Program-made: the position numbers and the translations under genes
The notes under the pieces: model-generated
Told to the model about the DNA's origin: nothing
What the model saw: only the letters and a program-made list of their open reading frames with translations
The model's database searches: none
NCBI RefSeq assembly: GCF_018424605.1
Contig: NZ_QTKT01000006.1
Location: 62,001 to 126,000, forward strand
Reading direction: 5' to 3'
Length of the DNA: 64,000 nucleotides
Source of the DNA: Marinobacter lipolyticus
GTDB lineage: Bacteria; Pseudomonadota; Gammaproteobacteria; Pseudomonadales; Oleiphilaceae
Part shown: piece by piece, positions 25,001 through 32,816 of the stretch
How positions within the stretch are numbered: position 1 is the first letter of the stretch
Layout of the letters: each line of letters begins with the position of its first letter

Positions 25001-25184
25001 GACTGCTGCTGCTATTATCGGAGGTTTGGTGCCTATCATGGTTAGCACTGGTACCGGCTCCGAAGTCATGGGGCGCATAGCTGCACCAATGGTCGGTGGG
25101 ATGATATCTGCTGTGATTTTGGCGCTGTTGGTGATACCGGTAGGTTACTATCTCTGGAAATGCAGGAGTATTTCCGAAGGGTAA
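22059..25184 (+). CDS. cusA: CusA-like Cu(I)/Ag(I) RND efflux permease
   Basis: This is a 1041-aa RND permease of the heavy-metal (HME) class with 12 helices and two large periplasmic loops. Helix 4 carries AIGAMIDGAIVMIENMHKH, the charged proton-relay motif of CusA-type pumps. Its ATG overlaps the cusB stop by 4 nt (ATGA). It exports Cu(I) or Ag(I) from periplasm or cytosol using the proton gradient. No cusF chaperone follows. A strong hairpin lies 9 nt after the stop. Confidence 0.93.
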   Translation: MIAAIIHWSVRNRFLVLLATLLITGLGLYSLSKTPVDALPDLSDVQVIIKTSFPGQAPQVVEDQVTYPLTTAMLSVPGAKTVRGYSFFGDSYVYVIFDEDTDMYWARSRVLEYLSQVAPSLPDSARPQLGPDATGVGWVYLYALVDRTGNNDLSQLRSLQDWFLKYELQTVPGVSEVAALGGMVKQYQVKVSPEKLRALGIPLAHIQNAIKRGNQEVGASVIEMAEAEYMVRTSGYIQSREDLLSIPLGLDDNGTPVLLKDVATVEIGPQMRRGVAELNGEGETVGGIVVMRFGENAQATINGVKAKLEELKSSLPEGVEVVTVYDRSGLIERAVNNLGFKLLEEFLVVGLVCIIFLFHVRSSLVAILSLPVGILAAFIVMYWQGINANIMSLGGIAIAIGAMIDGAIVMIENMHKHMERTPLTPENRWEVVARSASEVGPALFFSLLIITVSFVPVFALEAQEGRMFAPLAFTKTYAMAASAALAVTLVPVLMGYFIRGKVLPEHKNPVNRLLVGVYMPALKLVLRFPKTTVMAALLALAVGLWPATKIGSEFIPPLDEGDLMYMPTTYPGISIGKARQLLQQTDKLIATLPEVETVFGKVGRADTATDPAPLTMIETFIQLKPRDQWREGMTTEKLKEELNTLIRFPGVTNAWVMPIITRIDMLATGIKTPVGIKVAGPDLAIIQDIGKRLEEIMVDIPGTASVYSERVAGGRYIKADIDRERAARYGLNIADVQQVVASAIGGINVSRTIEGLERYPINLRYPQDYRDSPEKLEQLPIVTSTGQRIALADVADIRVEDGPPAIKSENARLNGWTFVDIEGVDVGTYVEQAMATVNEELDLPAGYSVTWSGQYEYMLRAKEKLTYVVPLTLAIIIILLFLNFRRFAEVSIIMGTLPFAMIGAIWLMYLLGYNFSVAVGVGFIALAGVAVEIGVIMLVYLNQSYEEMLQTCKEKGATPRRETLRHAVLHGAGLRVRPIMMTAAAIIGGLVPIMVSTGTGSEVMGRIAAPMVGGMISAVILALLVIPVGYYLWKCRSISEG

Positions 25185-25192
25185 AGAAAACT

Positions 25193-25231
25193 AGACCTCG
25201 CCATATTACTTTCGAGATTCTGGCGAGGTCT
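25193..25231 (+). terminator. Hairpin terminator candidate after cusA
   Basis: AGACCTCGCCA and TGGCGAGGTCT form an 11-bp perfect stem with a 17-nt loop starting 9 nt after the cusA stop. No T-run follows. Between this and 25473 I see no other feature. Confidence 0.55.
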
Positions 25232-25473
25232 GATGATGCATTGGTGTCTGGGTAATGTTGTTATAAAGCAAGAGCCTGGGTATTGTCCCAGGCAGATATT
25301 CTGGCATCATATTGCTTGGGGAGGTTTCCGGCCCTCTAAAAGGCCGAGAACAACAGCGATGAGGTAGGCAAACTTGATGGCGCTCAATCATGTCTTGCAT
25401 GAAGTCCTCGTGCCTTTGTGATTCGCCATTCGTTTGGATTCTGCATGATAAGGTATGTTACGTAGCGCGTCTG

Positions 25474-26345
25474 TTAACCATGCCCATAGGTATGAGCTCC
25501 CTCGTGCTTGTAGTCAGGGTGTTCAAATTCCAGTGTTGAATGAGTTATGTTGAATTCTTTCACCAGAGCCTGTTTTATCCTGTCCTTGAGTTTCTCAAGT
25601 TCATTCCACGCACTCATCTCGACAACCACACGGGCGTCGAGCGAGGCATCATGCTCACCCACCTGCCAAAAATGTACGGGGTGAAGTCGATAACTCCTTC
25701 TAAGTCTGATACTGCCCCAATGACGGAATCTGTGCCGATATCCTAGGGACTCCCCAGCATGAGTGTTCTGATGGTCCCGCCAATTTCTGTCAGGTCCAGG
25801 TAGAGAATATAGCTGGCCATGCCAATGGTGATTGCGGAATCAACCCAGCGCATGTCGTAGAGCAAGATAAGAGCTCCGCCTATAAACACTGCTATTGACG
25901 CAAACGCATCAGACAAGTTGTGTAAAACAACGCATGAATATTAACGCTGCCCTTCTGCATTGAGTAGGTCAGCAGCGCGCTCAACGCGTCCATTATCAGT
26001 GCAACAATGTAAGTCAGACTACCCAACACCCCTTGAGTTCCAGCGGATCTGGGAACCGCATGACACCCTCGTATATCAGGTAGGGCCCTATCATGATCAA
26101 GGTGGTGTATTTAACAGCGCAACACCTACCTTTATTCGCCCGTAGCCGAAGGTCAGCTTTTATTCAGCCGGGCGACGCGCAATCTTACGGGCCGCGAACG
26201 CGATAATCAGCGATGCCATGTCCCAGAAGTTATGTATAGCATCGGCAATCAGCGCCAAGCTGCCGGCAAAGTCCTTTCCGCGATCTGGACGAGAGTCAGG
26301 ATGCCGTTTGCCCAGATGGCTACTGCAACCCGTTTATGCGTGGTT
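25474..26345 (-). pseudogene. CDF family cation efflux transporter, multiply frameshifted
   Basis: On the minus strand, pieces in different frames together spell a CDF exporter: IWANGILTLVQI, FAGSLALIADAIHNFWDMASLIIAF (helix with metal ligands), YLIYEGVMRF, then MDALSALLTYSMQKGSVNI, LHNLSDAFASIAVFIGG, a third membrane piece ending LMLGSP, and the cytoplasmic domain VGEHDASLDARVVVEMSAWN. A stop follows LMLGSP and at least three frame changes interrupt the gene. It is inactive. It is a second dead CDF gene in this metal region beside the truncated DmeF. Confidence 0.8.
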
Positions 26346-26457
26346 TCAGGGGGAATGTGAAATAGCTGTATACTGAAAAAGTGTGCTTTCCCTCATATAG
26401 GTTTCGAAGTAATGCGGGAAGAAGCGTTAATTGGTTGCTTCCAATGTTCGCATTGCG

Positions 26458-26503
26458 ACCTAACCGAACGATGAGTTGTTGGCCAGAGGAGAGCAGGTTA
26501 GGT
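26458..26503. repeat. Inverted repeat with attC-like ends
   Basis: ACCTAACC and GGTTAGGT are perfect inverted repeats separated by 30 nt. The ends fit the RYYYAAC and GTTRRRY core-site patterns of integron attC sites, but the inner arms are not visibly paired and no integrase is present. The rest of 26346-26659 shows no gene apart from a dispersed repeat at 26526. Confidence 0.3.
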
Positions 26504-26525
26504 GCCCGTTAGTACGATGTCTGGT

Positions 26526-26552
26526 AAACCGAGACAGATTTATTTTTCCGGG
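26526..26552. repeat. Dispersed intergenic repeat (ACAGATTTATTTTCC type), copy 1
   Basis: AAACCGAGACAGATTTATTT and following TTCCGG match the sequence at 34734-34759 nearly base for base and partly that at 47025-47060. Short repeats of this wording occur between genes and may be REP-type elements mobilised in trans. No transposase is nearby. Confidence 0.45.
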
Positions 26553-26659
26553 CCGTCGATAACAAATCTATGGATGAAATTGGAATAATAGACCTGCCCA
26601 GGTTTTGCTAGGATTATGACTCCAGGTTCCGAAGTGATCAGTGCAGACACAGAGGCACC

Positions 26660-27223
26660 ATGAAGTATTTTGCTTACGGCTCGAATATGTCACTCCTCAG
26701 ATTAAGAGCGAGGGTTCCAGGCGCGGAGCGAATCGGTATGTTCACGCTCGTTGAGCATGCCCTTCGGTTTCAAAAGTGGAGCAGGAAAGACAAATCCGCA
26801 AAATGCGACGCACTGTTTACCGGAAATCCGGAGGACGTCGTCATTGGCGCACTTTTTGAGATACCGCGTGCTGAGAAACGCCCGCTGGACAAGGCTGAGG
26901 GTTTGGGCTTCGGTTACGATGAAAAACGGGTCACGGTGACGGATGCTCTCGGGAATTCCGTCGACGCTTATACACATACCCACAGGCCATTCTTGCTAAA
27001 GATCAAAAAAATCCAACTTGGGGGGCAGGCTCCGCCCGGTACACTTTGCCAGGCAAAAGGTACCGGAGCTGACCTGCCTTGTTGGTTATCTGATGGAAAC
27101 TTCGAACTCGCCGGTTTCGCTGTCTTCCGTTACTTCTACGTCAAACATCATATGCGAGGGAGCATCGCCCGTGGGCTCGCCAAGCGTTACGCTTCTGGTG
27201 CCCAGCGCGCCGTCTTTGAATGA
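26660..27223 (+). CDS. Gamma-glutamylcyclotransferase-like (AIG2 family), C-terminally altered
   Basis: The first about 110 residues fit the AIG2-like gamma-glutamylcyclotransferase fold: YFAYGSNMS (substrate loop, residues 3-11), FTGNPEDVVIGALFEIP, and the catalytic-type Glu in DKAEGLGFGY. The family then needs a Tyr/Trp-Lys helix, but from about residue 112 the frame runs through a terminator-like hairpin and 137 bp antisense to the lipase gene. The last about 75 codons are therefore unlikely to be native. The original gene probably ended near 27,000. The shortened enzyme may be inactive. Confidence 0.6.
   Translation: MKYFAYGSNMSLLRLRARVPGAERIGMFTLVEHALRFQKWSRKDKSAKCDALFTGNPEDVVIGALFEIPRAEKRPLDKAEGLGFGYDEKRVTVTDALGNSVDAYTHTHRPFLLKIKKIQLGGQAPPGTLCQAKGTGADLPCWLSDGNFELAGFAVFRYFYVKHHMRGSIARGLAKRYASGAQRAVFE
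27005..27078 (-). terminator. Rho-independent terminator of the lipase-like gene
   Basis: On the minus strand, GGCAGG ... GCTCC/GGTAC pairs with GTACC ... GGAGC/CCTGCC around a 16-nt loop (27078-27024), followed by seven Ts (27011-27005). It begins 8 nt after the lipase stop and lies inside the plus-strand cyclotransferase frame. Confidence 0.65.
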
Positions 27224-28414
27224 GGCAATCTGCAGTGTCGCTGTTCTGCCGTCTGCACGACTGAAGTTTGCAATGCCAACCTGATAGGTCCCGGTTTGCA
27301 GGGTTTCCGCTTCACAAGATGCGAAATAATGTTCGGGGCCAGTGGCTGTGGTGTTATCAACATCCAGATAGCCGGATTGTCCGTTCATGGTCCGGTAAAA
27401 CACATGGGCGCCGCCGGGTTCATACACGTGCAGGTCGACATCGCCAGTGCCGTTCCAGGTCAGCGTGGCGGTAAAGAACCCTGTCTCGGCTTCCGCAGGT
27501 ATTTCTGGTGGTTGCACAGCTGCCAGTTCATTCTCGATATCTCCCACAACCGCTGCACCAATATTCAGTGCAGGGTTAAGGTAAATCTCAAGAAGCCCGT
27601 GCCCCAAAATGTCTGTTTCGCCATTCAGACCCGCCGGGCGGTCCAGATAGGGTGGAATGATGTCAGTAATGTCTTGCACACCTCCGGTAGCCCGAAGGGC
27701 GTTGATGACAAGGTCTTTGTCTGCGAGGCGATGAGGCCCGTTGGCTATGGGTGTCGCTGGTGCAATATGTACCAGCTTCAATGATTCGGCATCGATTTGA
27801 GATGCAGCATAATCGTAAGCGGAATTGGCGAAGAGGTTCCCTTGTGAATGAGCGACCATCACTATCTGTTTACCTTCAACTATCCAGGTATCAAGACGTG
27901 ATTGATGCTCTGCGTAGTTGTTAAGGGTTGGCGGATTGTCTGCCAGTGAAGTAAGTGATTCCACAATGGATGCACGGTACCAGTCCAGGAAGTCATCGCG
28001 AATCTCGGGAAGGGTGGTCGCCAGTTGCCCCAGCTTTTCCCACCAGGCACCGCCACCATTGATGAGTTCTAGTGCCAGTTCGAAGCGGCCCTGCAGTATC
28101 TGCTCCTGCTCCAGTACCCGCTGCTGAAACGTTTCTACGAAATCTTCCAGCCCATTAGTGTAGTTGTACATAACCTCGTAGCGAATGTTCTCGCCGTCGG
28201 CCCGTTCGTTGCCATGAATACGGCGAAACTCATTCATCGCACGATGAGCTTCAGCGCTGGTGGTCTGCACCCCGTTAAAGAATGCAAAGATAATGCCCGA
28301 ATCCCGGCACAGGTTCCTTGTTTCAACAGCTTGTGCCCATGCCTGAATAGGCATTGCTGCTACCAGCAATAAGGCCATTCCAAAGCTGACAAACTTCCGT
28401 GTTTGCTCATTCAC
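27086..28414 (-). CDS. Secreted alpha/beta-hydrolase (lipase-like) with C-terminal beta-sandwich
   Basis: This 442-aa protein starts at GTG 28414 (GGAGGG 9 nt upstream), overlapping the preceding lipoprotein gene by 8 nt. It has a signal peptide ending at AWAQA. An alpha/beta-hydrolase part has the nucleophile elbow VAHSQGN (G-x-S-x-G variant with Ala first) and a likely acid/His further on (DILGHGLLE). After about residue 320 comes a domain with LTWNGTGDVDLHVYEPGGAHVFYR, a DUF2135/YfaP-like calcium-type sandwich. It probably acts on lipid or ester substrates outside the inner membrane. Confidence 0.7.
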   Translation of the reverse strand: MNEQTRKFVSFGMALLLVAAMPIQAWAQAVETRNLCRDSGIIFAFFNGVQTTSAEAHRAMNEFRRIHGNERADGENIRYEVMYNYTNGLEDFVETFQQRVLEQEQILQGRFELALELINGGGAWWEKLGQLATTLPEIRDDFLDWYRASIVESLTSLADNPPTLNNYAEHQSRLDTWIVEGKQIVMVAHSQGNLFANSAYDYAASQIDAESLKLVHIAPATPIANGPHRLADKDLVINALRATGGVQDITDIIPPYLDRPAGLNGETDILGHGLLEIYLNPALNIGAAVVGDIENELAAVQPPEIPAEAETGFFTATLTWNGTGDVDLHVYEPGGAHVFYRTMNGQSGYLDVDNTTATGPEHYFASCEAETLQTGTYQVGIANFSRADGRTATLQIASFKDGALGTRSVTLGEPTGDAPSHMMFDVEVTEDSETGEFEVSIR

Positions 28415-28946
28415 AACTATTTCCCTCCGGCAACGACCAGGATGAACCATCCAGCGCTTTGTTGAACTCCATGTACTGTTTTAATCGCTCTTCCGTGTTG
28501 AACGTAACGGCTTCAAGGTTTCGGGACACGACAGCCGGTTCCACGCCAGAGTTGGCATCACCAAAAGCCTCGTAGATGCAGGCAGTGGCGCGAGAGATCA
28601 GCTGATTGGTTTGGCGAACAGCCGTTGGGTTCGTGAGGTCTGTGCTCATAACCGACTGATTTGCTTTGGCAGCCTGGTTAGCCGCGGCAACCTGTTTGGT
28701 GTCGGAGAACTGGAGGGAAATGTATCCATCGATATCATCACGAATGCCATTAGCGTCGGTGTCCGTACCGGGCAGTGATGCGCTTCGGTCAAGTTTTGGG
28801 ATTTCTCCCGAATCCTCAAGGGATTGCAGTGTAACTGCAGGAGGTGTTTCCGGTGGTTTAGAGGGGGATTTCGAGGTGTCGCTATCGTTATCTCCGCACG
28901 CGACAAGCGCCAGTGCCAACGGCAGGCACAGCAGTTCCTTCTTCAT
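28407..28946 (-). CDS. Lipoprotein with calcium-loop-like repeat
   Basis: This 179-aa protein starts at ATG 28946 (GGAGC 6 nt upstream). It has a lipoprotein signal (lipobox LALVAC, Cys about 17), a Ser/Pro-rich linker, and GTDTDANGIRDDIDGY, which resembles a dockerin/thrombospondin-3 calcium loop. The rest is helical with one Cys pair (TACIYEAF and the final SCE). Translationally coupled to the secreted hydrolase. It may be an anchor, chaperone or inhibitor for it; this is inference from position only. Confidence 0.65.
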   Translation of the reverse strand: MKKELLCLPLALALVACGDNDSDTSKSPSKPPETPPAVTLQSLEDSGEIPKLDRSASLPGTDTDANGIRDDIDGYISLQFSDTKQVAAANQAAKANQSVMSTDLTNPTAVRQTNQLISRATACIYEAFGDANSGVEPAVVSRNLEAVTFNTEERLKQYMEFNKALDGSSWSLPEGNSCE

Positions 28947-29047
28947 GTTCAGCTCCATTGAAATGTCAGGGTCGTCATTGAGACCGGCGTGATTGTATAC
29001 ATTACGTTACAATTTTATCAATTCTGGGTCAGACCGCTCGCGAGGGA

Positions 29048-30088
29048 TTAGAAAATGGGATCGCCCGTTGCTTTGACGGCATAGAACAGGCAATCGCTCT
29101 TCGCAATCACCGGGTTGGTGGTGATCATGAAGGCCTTGAGGGCCTGGGCGGGGTAGATTCGCCCATCCTTGATTTGCAGCACCTGTTCCATGTTCTCGGT
29201 CCGGTTGTGGCTGATCGCCGTGAGAACGTCCAGGCCTTTTTGCCCAACCCATCCGAGAGGCTCGTCCGGCGAAACAATCCCGAAATTGCGGTGTTCGATG
29301 TCGGGAGGAAACGTAAGGTCCGCCTGCCCACTGGGCGTTAACCGGTACTCGATAGTCGCATCGGGTGCCAACTCCACTCGAATCGGATTGCGCAGTACAG
29401 CAACGCTCCATTCCGCTTTTTCCAGCGATAGCACGTCTGGCTGTGAGGCATACCGAACAAGCCCTTCGTACGCCAGTTGGTGCGCGTGATCATCCTGAGA
29501 CCCGCCACACTCGATGGTCACCGTGGGAACCTCCTGTTCGGAATATTCCATCAGGGCACCCAGGCGAAGATCCGTCATGATCAGCCGGTCGGTAAAGAGC
29601 GACGCCAGCGCTTGATGGGCAGCGTCGTTGGTGATGGTCACAGCGAAGGCCGGGCCCGTGCCTGAGGTGTTATGCACGTCCAGCAGGCACTCGGGATTGG
29701 CTGTCTGAAGCTCGGCCAGCATGGCCTCGGCAATGGCGCCTTCCTCTCCTTCAAACGGTTCTTTGAAGCACCGGTTCAGATCACGTCCGCCTGGCTGTTG
29801 GCGCAGCGACAATATCGGTGGGATTTTCGCGGGATGGACGCCGCCCAGAAGGAACAGCAGGTTGACCTCCGGGGTGTGCTGCTCCAGTAGCCATCGGTGA
29901 ATTGCGAACAGCCCCGAGGGTTCGTTGCCGTGGAGCAGCGTTGCCATGGCCCGGGTTCTGGAGGGATCGCGGCCGGCAACGCGAACTACGGTGGGCCGTT
30001 GCAGCCGGTTCAGCCACTCCAGGGGCGAGCGGCCCAGGGTCTGGGGTGACGGGTTGTTGAGATAATCCAGAATGTTTGAGCGGCTCAT
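29048..30088 (-). CDS. Succinylglutamate desuccinylase/aspartoacylase family zinc enzyme
   Basis: This 346-aa protein starts at ATG 30088, which overlaps the upstream stop by 4 nt (ATGA). It has the zinc site of the M14-like AstE/ASPA family: HGNEPSG (His and Glu), then LLDVHNTSGTG with the third ligand His, and the DLNRCF substrate-binding motif. The C-terminal half is a beta domain. The reaction would be hydrolysis of an N-acyl amino acid or related amide. Coupling to a GCS2-type ligase suggests a joint amide-forming and amide-cleaving pathway. Substrate unknown. Confidence 0.82.
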   Translation of the reverse strand: MSRSNILDYLNNPSPQTLGRSPLEWLNRLQRPTVVRVAGRDPSRTRAMATLLHGNEPSGLFAIHRWLLEQHTPEVNLLFLLGGVHPAKIPPILSLRQQPGGRDLNRCFKEPFEGEEGAIAEAMLAELQTANPECLLDVHNTSGTGPAFAVTITNDAAHQALASLFTDRLIMTDLRLGALMEYSEQEVPTVTIECGGSQDDHAHQLAYEGLVRYASQPDVLSLEKAEWSVAVLRNPIRVELAPDATIEYRLTPSGQADLTFPPDIEHRNFGIVSPDEPLGWVGQKGLDVLTAISHNRTENMEQVLQIKDGRIYPAQALKAFMITTNPVIAKSDCLFYAVKATGDPIF

Positions 30089-31569
30089 GGCGACAAGGTC
30101 CATTCGTGCAGGGGTGTGTTTGTCTTCTGATTGGCCATGTAAAGAGACAGCATACTCTTGAACGCCTCGTCGGGAGTCTGTGTCCTTAAAAAAGACTCGG
30201 TGATCTGGCGCTGCCATCGGGCGCCGGTCATCCTGGTTTGAATGCGGCCCGCGATGATTCCCAGCAGGCGGTGGATCTCCGCCTCGTCCAACGCGGTTCG
30301 TTGCAAGGCTTCCCGCGCGCGCGGCCGGAGGTCACGGGCCACGTTCAACAGGGGGGTATCCTGTAACTGCACCTGGTCTTTGTGCGGCCAGATAATGTCG
30401 GCACCAATGCCGTATTTGGCGGCCCGATAGAAATTGTGTTCGGTGTAATGAAAGGGAAGTATCGACGTCAGGTGCCGGATATCCTCGAGTACCGCCAACG
30501 CCGCGCCGATTATGAACAGCCCGTTCGCGCACATATCCACGGCCGTGGGTCCGGCCGGCATGGAACGAATCTCGATGCGCAGATGGCCGCCGTCAGTGTG
30601 ATCAAAAATGGCCCGGTTCCAGGGCCACGTCGTGCCATGGTGCAGTCGCAGTTCGGTCAGTTCCGGTACGTCCCCCCGATCAATCACCGCCATCGGATCT
30701 TCTTCCGACATCAATGGCAGGATGGGGGGATACAGTGAGGCCGAGGCGGCAAACAGCTCCCAGGCGCTGCGGGCCCAGCCGTTGCCGTAATAGACCCGTG
30801 GCGGGTGTTTCCAGGTTCTGTGGTTGGGCGAGCGGCTGTCGACGCACTGTTTGAACAGGGCGATACGGGTTTCGTCCCAGAGGTGGTGGCCGAACAGGCT
30901 GGGCGAGTTGCTGGCCAGAGCCAGCGCAATGGGCGTCACCAGCTGCACGGCGTTGAAATAGTCTGCAAAGCGGTGGGCAGGAACGCGCCAGTGCAGTTGG
31001 AACGAGGTGTTCGCCCCTTCCATGGTGACGTCGTCCGCTTCCAGGTCGATGACGTCGTTGCCACCGATATGAATGCTGAAGGGCTCGCCCCGTTGCTGGA
31101 TCAGTGCGTTGGATAGCGCATGGTAGCGGGGTTCGTCGGTCATCACCTTTACGCCCATATCGGACTGGCACAACGTGGGTAGAATGCCGATGGGGACCAG
31201 TTCGCCATTCAAGGGCGCGGCGTGCTGGTTGATTCGCTGCATGGCCTCGAGCAGTTCCTGTTCGGTTCTGGCAAAGGGGGCTCCCTTGAAGGCCTGGGGG
31301 CTGAGGTTGTATTCAAGGTTGAAGCGGTTGAGCTCAACGGTCAGTTGTGGATCCTGAACGCGGGCGGCGATTTCTGTGTTGATCGGCTGAACGCGCAGGT
31401 CCGGGTTTACGATGTAGAACTCGACCTCGGCACCAATGGAAGGTTCCCCCTCACCAAAGCCGGGCCGGCCCAGAAGGCGGGTGAGTGCGGTAAGGTCCGT
31501 TCGCACCTTGGCAGCAAACCGGTCAAATTCTTCCGCGGTAAATTCCGATTGTTTGATCGACAGTCCCAT
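30085..31569 (-). CDS. Glutamate-cysteine ligase family 2 (GCS2) protein
   Basis: This 494-aa cytosolic protein has GCS2/YbdK-like features: IGAEVEFYIVNP (ATP/Mg Glu), ELNRFNLEYN, SIHIGGNDVI, MEGANTSFQLHWRVP and HLRIEIRSMPAGPT. It would ligate glutamate or a similar carboxylate to an amine at the cost of ATP. It is longer than YbdK (about 370 aa), with an extra C-terminal helical region. It is first gene of a two-gene operon with the aspartoacylase-family enzyme. Not the main GshA type by sequence wording. Confidence 0.8.
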   Translation of the reverse strand: MGLSIKQSEFTAEEFDRFAAKVRTDLTALTRLLGRPGFGEGEPSIGAEVEFYIVNPDLRVQPINTEIAARVQDPQLTVELNRFNLEYNLSPQAFKGAPFARTEQELLEAMQRINQHAAPLNGELVPIGILPTLCQSDMGVKVMTDEPRYHALSNALIQQRGEPFSIHIGGNDVIDLEADDVTMEGANTSFQLHWRVPAHRFADYFNAVQLVTPIALALASNSPSLFGHHLWDETRIALFKQCVDSRSPNHRTWKHPPRVYYGNGWARSAWELFAASASLYPPILPLMSEEDPMAVIDRGDVPELTELRLHHGTTWPWNRAIFDHTDGGHLRIEIRSMPAGPTAVDMCANGLFIIGAALAVLEDIRHLTSILPFHYTEHNFYRAAKYGIGADIIWPHKDQVQLQDTPLLNVARDLRPRAREALQRTALDEAEIHRLLGIIAGRIQTRMTGARWQRQITESFLRTQTPDEAFKSMLSLYMANQKTNTPLHEWTLSP

Positions 31570-31734
31570 AGCGGCTGTGTCTCTAGCACTGGCTTACCTT
31601 GATAGTAGCGGAAATGAGGTGCGCGCGAGTGTGGGGCGACGCGGAGCGTGCTGGGTAGTTGTCACGGCTTCGGTTGAATTCCCTTCATTTGCCCTAATTA
31701 TTGCAACCATTAGACAATCGAAGGCCGATCAACC

Positions 31735-32175
31735 ATGACCGATACCCGGCACCTCGTGTGCCCCCATTGCCACAAAGTGAATCGCGTGCCTGCTGACAAG
31801 CTGTCCGCCGGGGGCAACTGCGGTGCCTGTAAGCAACCTCTCTGGCCGGATCAGGTGCTGGAGCTGACGGAGCAGAACTTTGCGGCTCACACCGGACGCA
31901 GCGATGTCCCGGTGCTGGTGGACTTCTGGGCCAGTTGGTGCGGCCCCTGCAAGATAATGGCGCCTCAGTTCGAGCAGGCTTCAAAGGCGTGGCGCGGTAA
32001 AGTACGTTTTGCCAAACTCAACACCGAAGTTGCTCCCGGGCCGTCCGGCCAGTTCGGCATACGCAGCATACCCACCATGATCCTGTTCCGGAATGGTCGG
32101 GAAATCGCTCGCCAGAGCGGCGCCATGAATCAGGCCCAGATCAGCCAGTGGCTGCAATCACTGGGTATTCGTTAG
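31735..32175 (+). CDS. trxC: Thioredoxin 2 (TrxC)
   Basis: This 146-aa thioredoxin has an N-terminal zinc-binding segment of two CxxC pairs (CPHC at 9-12, CGAC at 29-32) and an active site FWASWCGPCKI. It reduces disulfides in the cytosol and is typically part of oxidative-stress defence. A decayed second copy with the middle deleted lies at 48570. It is followed 47 nt later by a glutaredoxin-domain protein in the same direction. Confidence 0.93.
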   Translation: MTDTRHLVCPHCHKVNRVPADKLSAGGNCGACKQPLWPDQVLELTEQNFAAHTGRSDVPVLVDFWASWCGPCKIMAPQFEQASKAWRGKVRFAKLNTEVAPGPSGQFGIRSIPTMILFRNGREIARQSGAMNQAQISQWLQSLGIR

Positions 32176-32222
32176 CCCGAGTCATATTCACGATGTTTCA
32201 AGCCGGAGTTTGAGTGTTACCC

Positions 32223-32645
32223 ATGAGAATCATTATTCGTTATTTCTTCCGCGCCCTGCGCCTTGTCCTGACGCCGTTCATGCTGCTCAGCGAAAAGCTC
32301 AGCGCGCCCAAGGGCATTACCCGCAGCGCTGAACAGCAAGCCCGCGTCGACGAGGCCAGCAAGGATCTCGCCCTGTACCAGTTCAAAGCCTGCCCATTCT
32401 GCATCAAGGTGCGCAAGGAAATCGCGCGGCTGGGCCTGAACATCGAAACCCGAGATGCCCAGCATGACCCGCAGCACCGTGCCGCTCTGGAGGCTGGCGG
32501 CGGCCAGATCAAGGTGCCTTGCCTGAAGATGCATCAGGATGATGGCAGCGAGCGATGGCTGTACGAGTCTGACGACATCAGGGCATGGTTGCGGGAACAG
32601 TTCGAGCCGGGTGCTGGAAGCCGGGCATTCCCACAAACCCCGTAA
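32223..32645 (+). CDS. Glutaredoxin-domain protein, C-terminus fused to foreign sequence
   Basis: This 140-aa protein (ATG 32223; GTG 32214 possible) has an N-terminal hydrophobic segment (about 3-20) and a glutaredoxin domain with active site ACPFCIKVRKEI and the KVPCL cis-Pro loop. The last 8-10 codons derive from a duplicated metallophosphoesterase fragment that starts near 32621, so the native C-terminus has been replaced. The domain itself looks complete up to IRAWLREQF. It probably reduces disulfides or glutathione mixed disulfides near the membrane. Confidence 0.8.
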   Translation: MRIIIRYFFRALRLVLTPFMLLSEKLSAPKGITRSAEQQARVDEASKDLALYQFKACPFCIKVRKEIARLGLNIETRDAQHDPQHRAALEAGGGQIKVPCLKMHQDDGSERWLYESDDIRAWLREQFEPGAGSRAFPQTP

Positions 32646-32728
32646 TGAATGGGTTGGCGATGTGCTTTATTTCAATCCGGGTGGCGCCGGGCCACGGCGT
32701 TTCATTCTGCCGCTCACCGTGGGCCGGG
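32621..32728 (+). pseudogene. 3' fragment of an MJ0936/YfcE-type metallophosphoesterase gene
   Basis: In the third frame the segment reads AGHSHKPRNEWVGDVLYF followed by NPGGAGPRRF and LPLTVGR, nearly identical to residues 99-133 of the intact gene at 35742-36200. DNA identity with 36040-36143 is high, with scattered third-position changes. It has no start. It marks a partial duplication flanking the PAAR locus. Confidence 0.8.
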
Positions 32729-32816
32729 AAGTCTTTGTATACTATATGCCTAGCGGTGCCAGTGAGGGTGCCCTGAAATCTATGGATGATTCTTCAAGGA
32801 AAGAAGGAACAAAGGA

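Noticed and set aside
26352..26357. Single TTTCAG elements here and at about 47050
   Set aside because: No second half-site at 11-bp spacing, so they do not match the five-box pattern.
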